From assembly GCA_963665525.1 (NCBI GenBank), contig OY762280.1:930001-994000 (forward strand): DNA of 64,000 bases, read 5' to 3'. This DNA is from UBA12077 sp963665525 (GTDB taxonomy: Bacteria > Bacteroidota > Bacteroidia > Bacteroidales > UBA12077). The notes below the pieces were generated by a model. It was not told the DNA's origin, searched no databases, and worked only from the letters and a program-made list of their open reading frames with translations. Shown here one piece after another: positions 62,740 to 64,000 of the stretch; position 1 is the first letter of the stretch, and each line of letters opens with the position of its first letter. Both the position numbers and the translations under genes were made by a program.

Positions 62740-64000
62740 TTATTTTAATTTCTCTTTTAGATATTGCGCAGTATATGATTTTTTAATCTTTATTAAATCT
62801 TCAGGAATTCCTTCGAAAACAATATTTCCACCATCTTTTCCACCTTCTGGTCCAAGATCAATAATCCAGTCAGCTGATTTTATTACATCAAGATTATGTT
62901 CAATGATTAAAACAGAATTACCACGTGCAATTAAAGCATTAAATGCTTCCAGTAGTTTTTTAATGTCGTGGAAATGTAAACCAGTTGTGGGTTCATCAAA
63001 AATAAAGAGAGTAGACTGTTGTTTGTTTTCTTTGCTTAAAAATGAAGCCAGTTTTACACGTTGACTTTCGCCACCACTTAATGTACTTGATGACTGACCA
63101 AGTTTAACATAACCTAAACCAACATCAGCAAGAGGGGCGAGCTTATCTACAATTTTCTTTTCAGTTGATCCTGTACCTTCGCTAAAAAATTCAATAGCTT
63201 CATTAACGGTCATCTCTAAAACATCGTAAATGTTTTTATTTCGATATTTAACATCCAGGATCTCATCTTTAAATCGTTTCCCATGACAATGCTCACATAC
63301 TAATGTAACATCGGCCATAAACTGCATTTCGACCTTAATTACACCCTCGCCTTGACATTCCTCACATCTTCCCCCATCAATATTAAAAGAGTAATGAGAG
63401 GCTTTAAAGTTGTTTATTTTTGATAATTGTTGATTGGCATATAGTTTTCGAATTTCGTCGTATGCCTTTAGATATGTTACAGGATTCGAGCGCGATGATT
63501 TTCCAATAGGATTTTGGTCTACAAACTCAATGTTATCTAGTTGTTTTATATCTCCTGTGATATTATCAAATTTACCTGTTTTTTCTCCTGTACCAAGCAA
63601 TATTTTACTTAAAGCAGGTGAAATAATATTTCTTACTAAAGATGATTTTCCGGATCCGCTAACACCAGTAATAACAGTTAGAATATTGAGAGGAACTTTT
63701 ACATCAATATTTTTAAGGTTGTTTTCTCGTGCTCCTGTGACTTCAATAAAGCTGTTCCATTTTCTTCTTAATTGAGGAACTTCGATGAATTCTTTACCTG
63801 TAATGTATTTAGCTGTTAAACTTTTAGTATTTTTTATGAGTTGATCCTTATTTCCTTGAAAGATAATTTCACCACCTAGTCTCCCGGCATATGGTCCAAT
63901 GTCAATAATTTCATCAGCTGATTTTATTATATCTTCATCGTGTTCAACTACAATAACTGTGTTGCCGATTTTTTGCAGTTGTTTAAGAACTTTTATCAAT
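62740..64000 (-). CDS. uvrA: Excinuclease ABC subunit A (C-terminal part)
   Basis: The frame is open to the window edge and gives the last 420 residues or so of UvrA. Visible are a Walker A site (GVSGSGKSSLVRNI), the UvrA zinc finger (CEECQGEGVIKVEM ... CEHCHGKRF), the ABC signature LSGGESQRVKLASFL, Walker B LFIFDEPTTGLHFHD and the closing EHNLDVIKSADWIIDLG. UvrA recognises DNA damage in nucleotide excision repair. The N-terminal half lies outside the window; the apparent first residue is an internal codon. Confidence 0.95.
   Translation of the reverse strand, partial: LIKVLKQLQKIGNTVIVVEHDEDIIKSADEIIDIGPYAGRLGGEIIFQGNKDQLIKNTKSLTAKYITGKEFIEVPQLRRKWNSFIEVTGARENNLKNIDVKVPLNILTVITGVSGSGKSSLVRNIISPALSKILLGTGEKTGKFDNITGDIKQLDNIEFVDQNPIGKSSRSNPVTYLKAYDEIRKLYANQQLSKINNFKASHYSFNIDGGRCEECQGEGVIKVEMQFMADVTLVCEHCHGKRFKDEILDVKYRNKNIYDVLEMTVNEAIEFFSEGTGSTEKKIVDKLAPLADVGLGYVKLGQSSSTLSGGESQRVKLASFLSKENKQQSTLFIFDEPTTGLHFHDIKKLLEAFNALIARGNSVLIIEHNLDVIKSADWIIDLGPEGGKDGGNIVFEGIPEDLIKIKKSYTAQYLKEKLK

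Noticed and set aside
1..64000. CRISPR arrays, tRNA or rRNA genes
   Set aside because: No regularly spaced direct repeats, tRNA cloverleaf or rRNA segments were found on reading both strands.

Overview
The window is AT-rich DNA from a Bacteroidota bacterium, most likely an anaerobic or facultative member of the Bacteroidales/Marinilabiliales. The evidence is the set of gene families present: a carboxypeptidase-regulatory TonB receptor, an OmpA protein with PD40 repeats resembling PorE, a Lys-type SerA, DUF1015 next to serA/serC, and a tyrosine ammonia-lyase (TAL) like that of flexirubin clusters. Promoter-like TAnnTTTG motifs and the scarcity of Shine-Dalgarno sites also fit. I could not compute GC content or run any search.

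Left edge (1-4084): the start of a lipoprotein gene on the minus strand, then a cobalamin riboswitch leading an nrdD - DUF2721 - nrdG operon for anaerobic (class III) ribonucleotide reduction.

Biosynthetic cluster (4074-38403): about 34 kb in two divergent operons that meet at a 393-nt regulatory region (31776-32168). The long minus-strand operon runs from 31775 down to 4074. It encodes a TAL, a ketoreductase, three complete ketosynthases, a ketosynthase-like chain-length factor and a half-length ketosynthase-like protein. It also encodes two ACPs, two hotdog dehydratases, a hotdog thioesterase, an LpxL-type acyltransferase and a B12-type radical SAM protein. Further members are an HTH protein paired with a BtrH-like acyltransferase, an ABC-2 exporter, a polysaccharide deacetylase, LolA-like and LolB-like carriers, a GT2-DUF2062 glycosyltransferase and an MMPL-PlsC-methyltransferase fusion. 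It ends with two phytoene-desaturase-like flavoenzymes and a C45 acyltransferase/hydrolase. The plus-strand operon (32169-38403) holds a second HTH+BtrH pair, two more ACPs, a sulfotransferase, a second B12-type radical SAM protein, an unknown 125-aa protein, a PPTase and a malonyl-transferase-like protein. The core resembles aryl polyene/flexirubin type II polyketide systems: TAL would supply 4-coumarate, ACPs and ketosynthases would extend it, reductase and dehydratases would make the polyene, and acyltransferases with LolA/LolB/MMPL/ABC proteins would place it in the envelope. The sulfotransferase, B12-radical SAM, BtrH and C45 additions, and the absence of a visible acyl-AMP ligase or DarA/DarB pair, suggest a product different from characterised flexirubins.

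Right part (38454-64000): mostly ordinary Bacteroidota genes. They include a secreted superoxide-reductase-like protein, an orphan B12-type radical SAM protein, a TonB-dependent receptor, flavin reductase, RNase HI-like protein, a degenerate metalloprotease-like protein and ClpB. STAS and Hpt signalling proteins, TPR and OmpA/PD40 envelope proteins, GcvT, a ComB-like phosphatase, SerC, SerA, DUF1015, a YggS-family protein and a dihydroorotate dehydrogenase-like enzyme follow. The window ends in the C-terminal half of uvrA. A decayed four-helix-bundle (23S IVS-type) gene sits between serC and serA.

Small palindromic repeats are scattered through the window. One family has a constant GAGCTTGTCGA-like core and arms that covary. 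It forms inverted doublets on both sides of a two-gene cassette in the cluster and a nested copy near 58.6 kb. Single copies of two repeat families lie in frame inside the signal-peptide regions of two neighbouring cluster genes.
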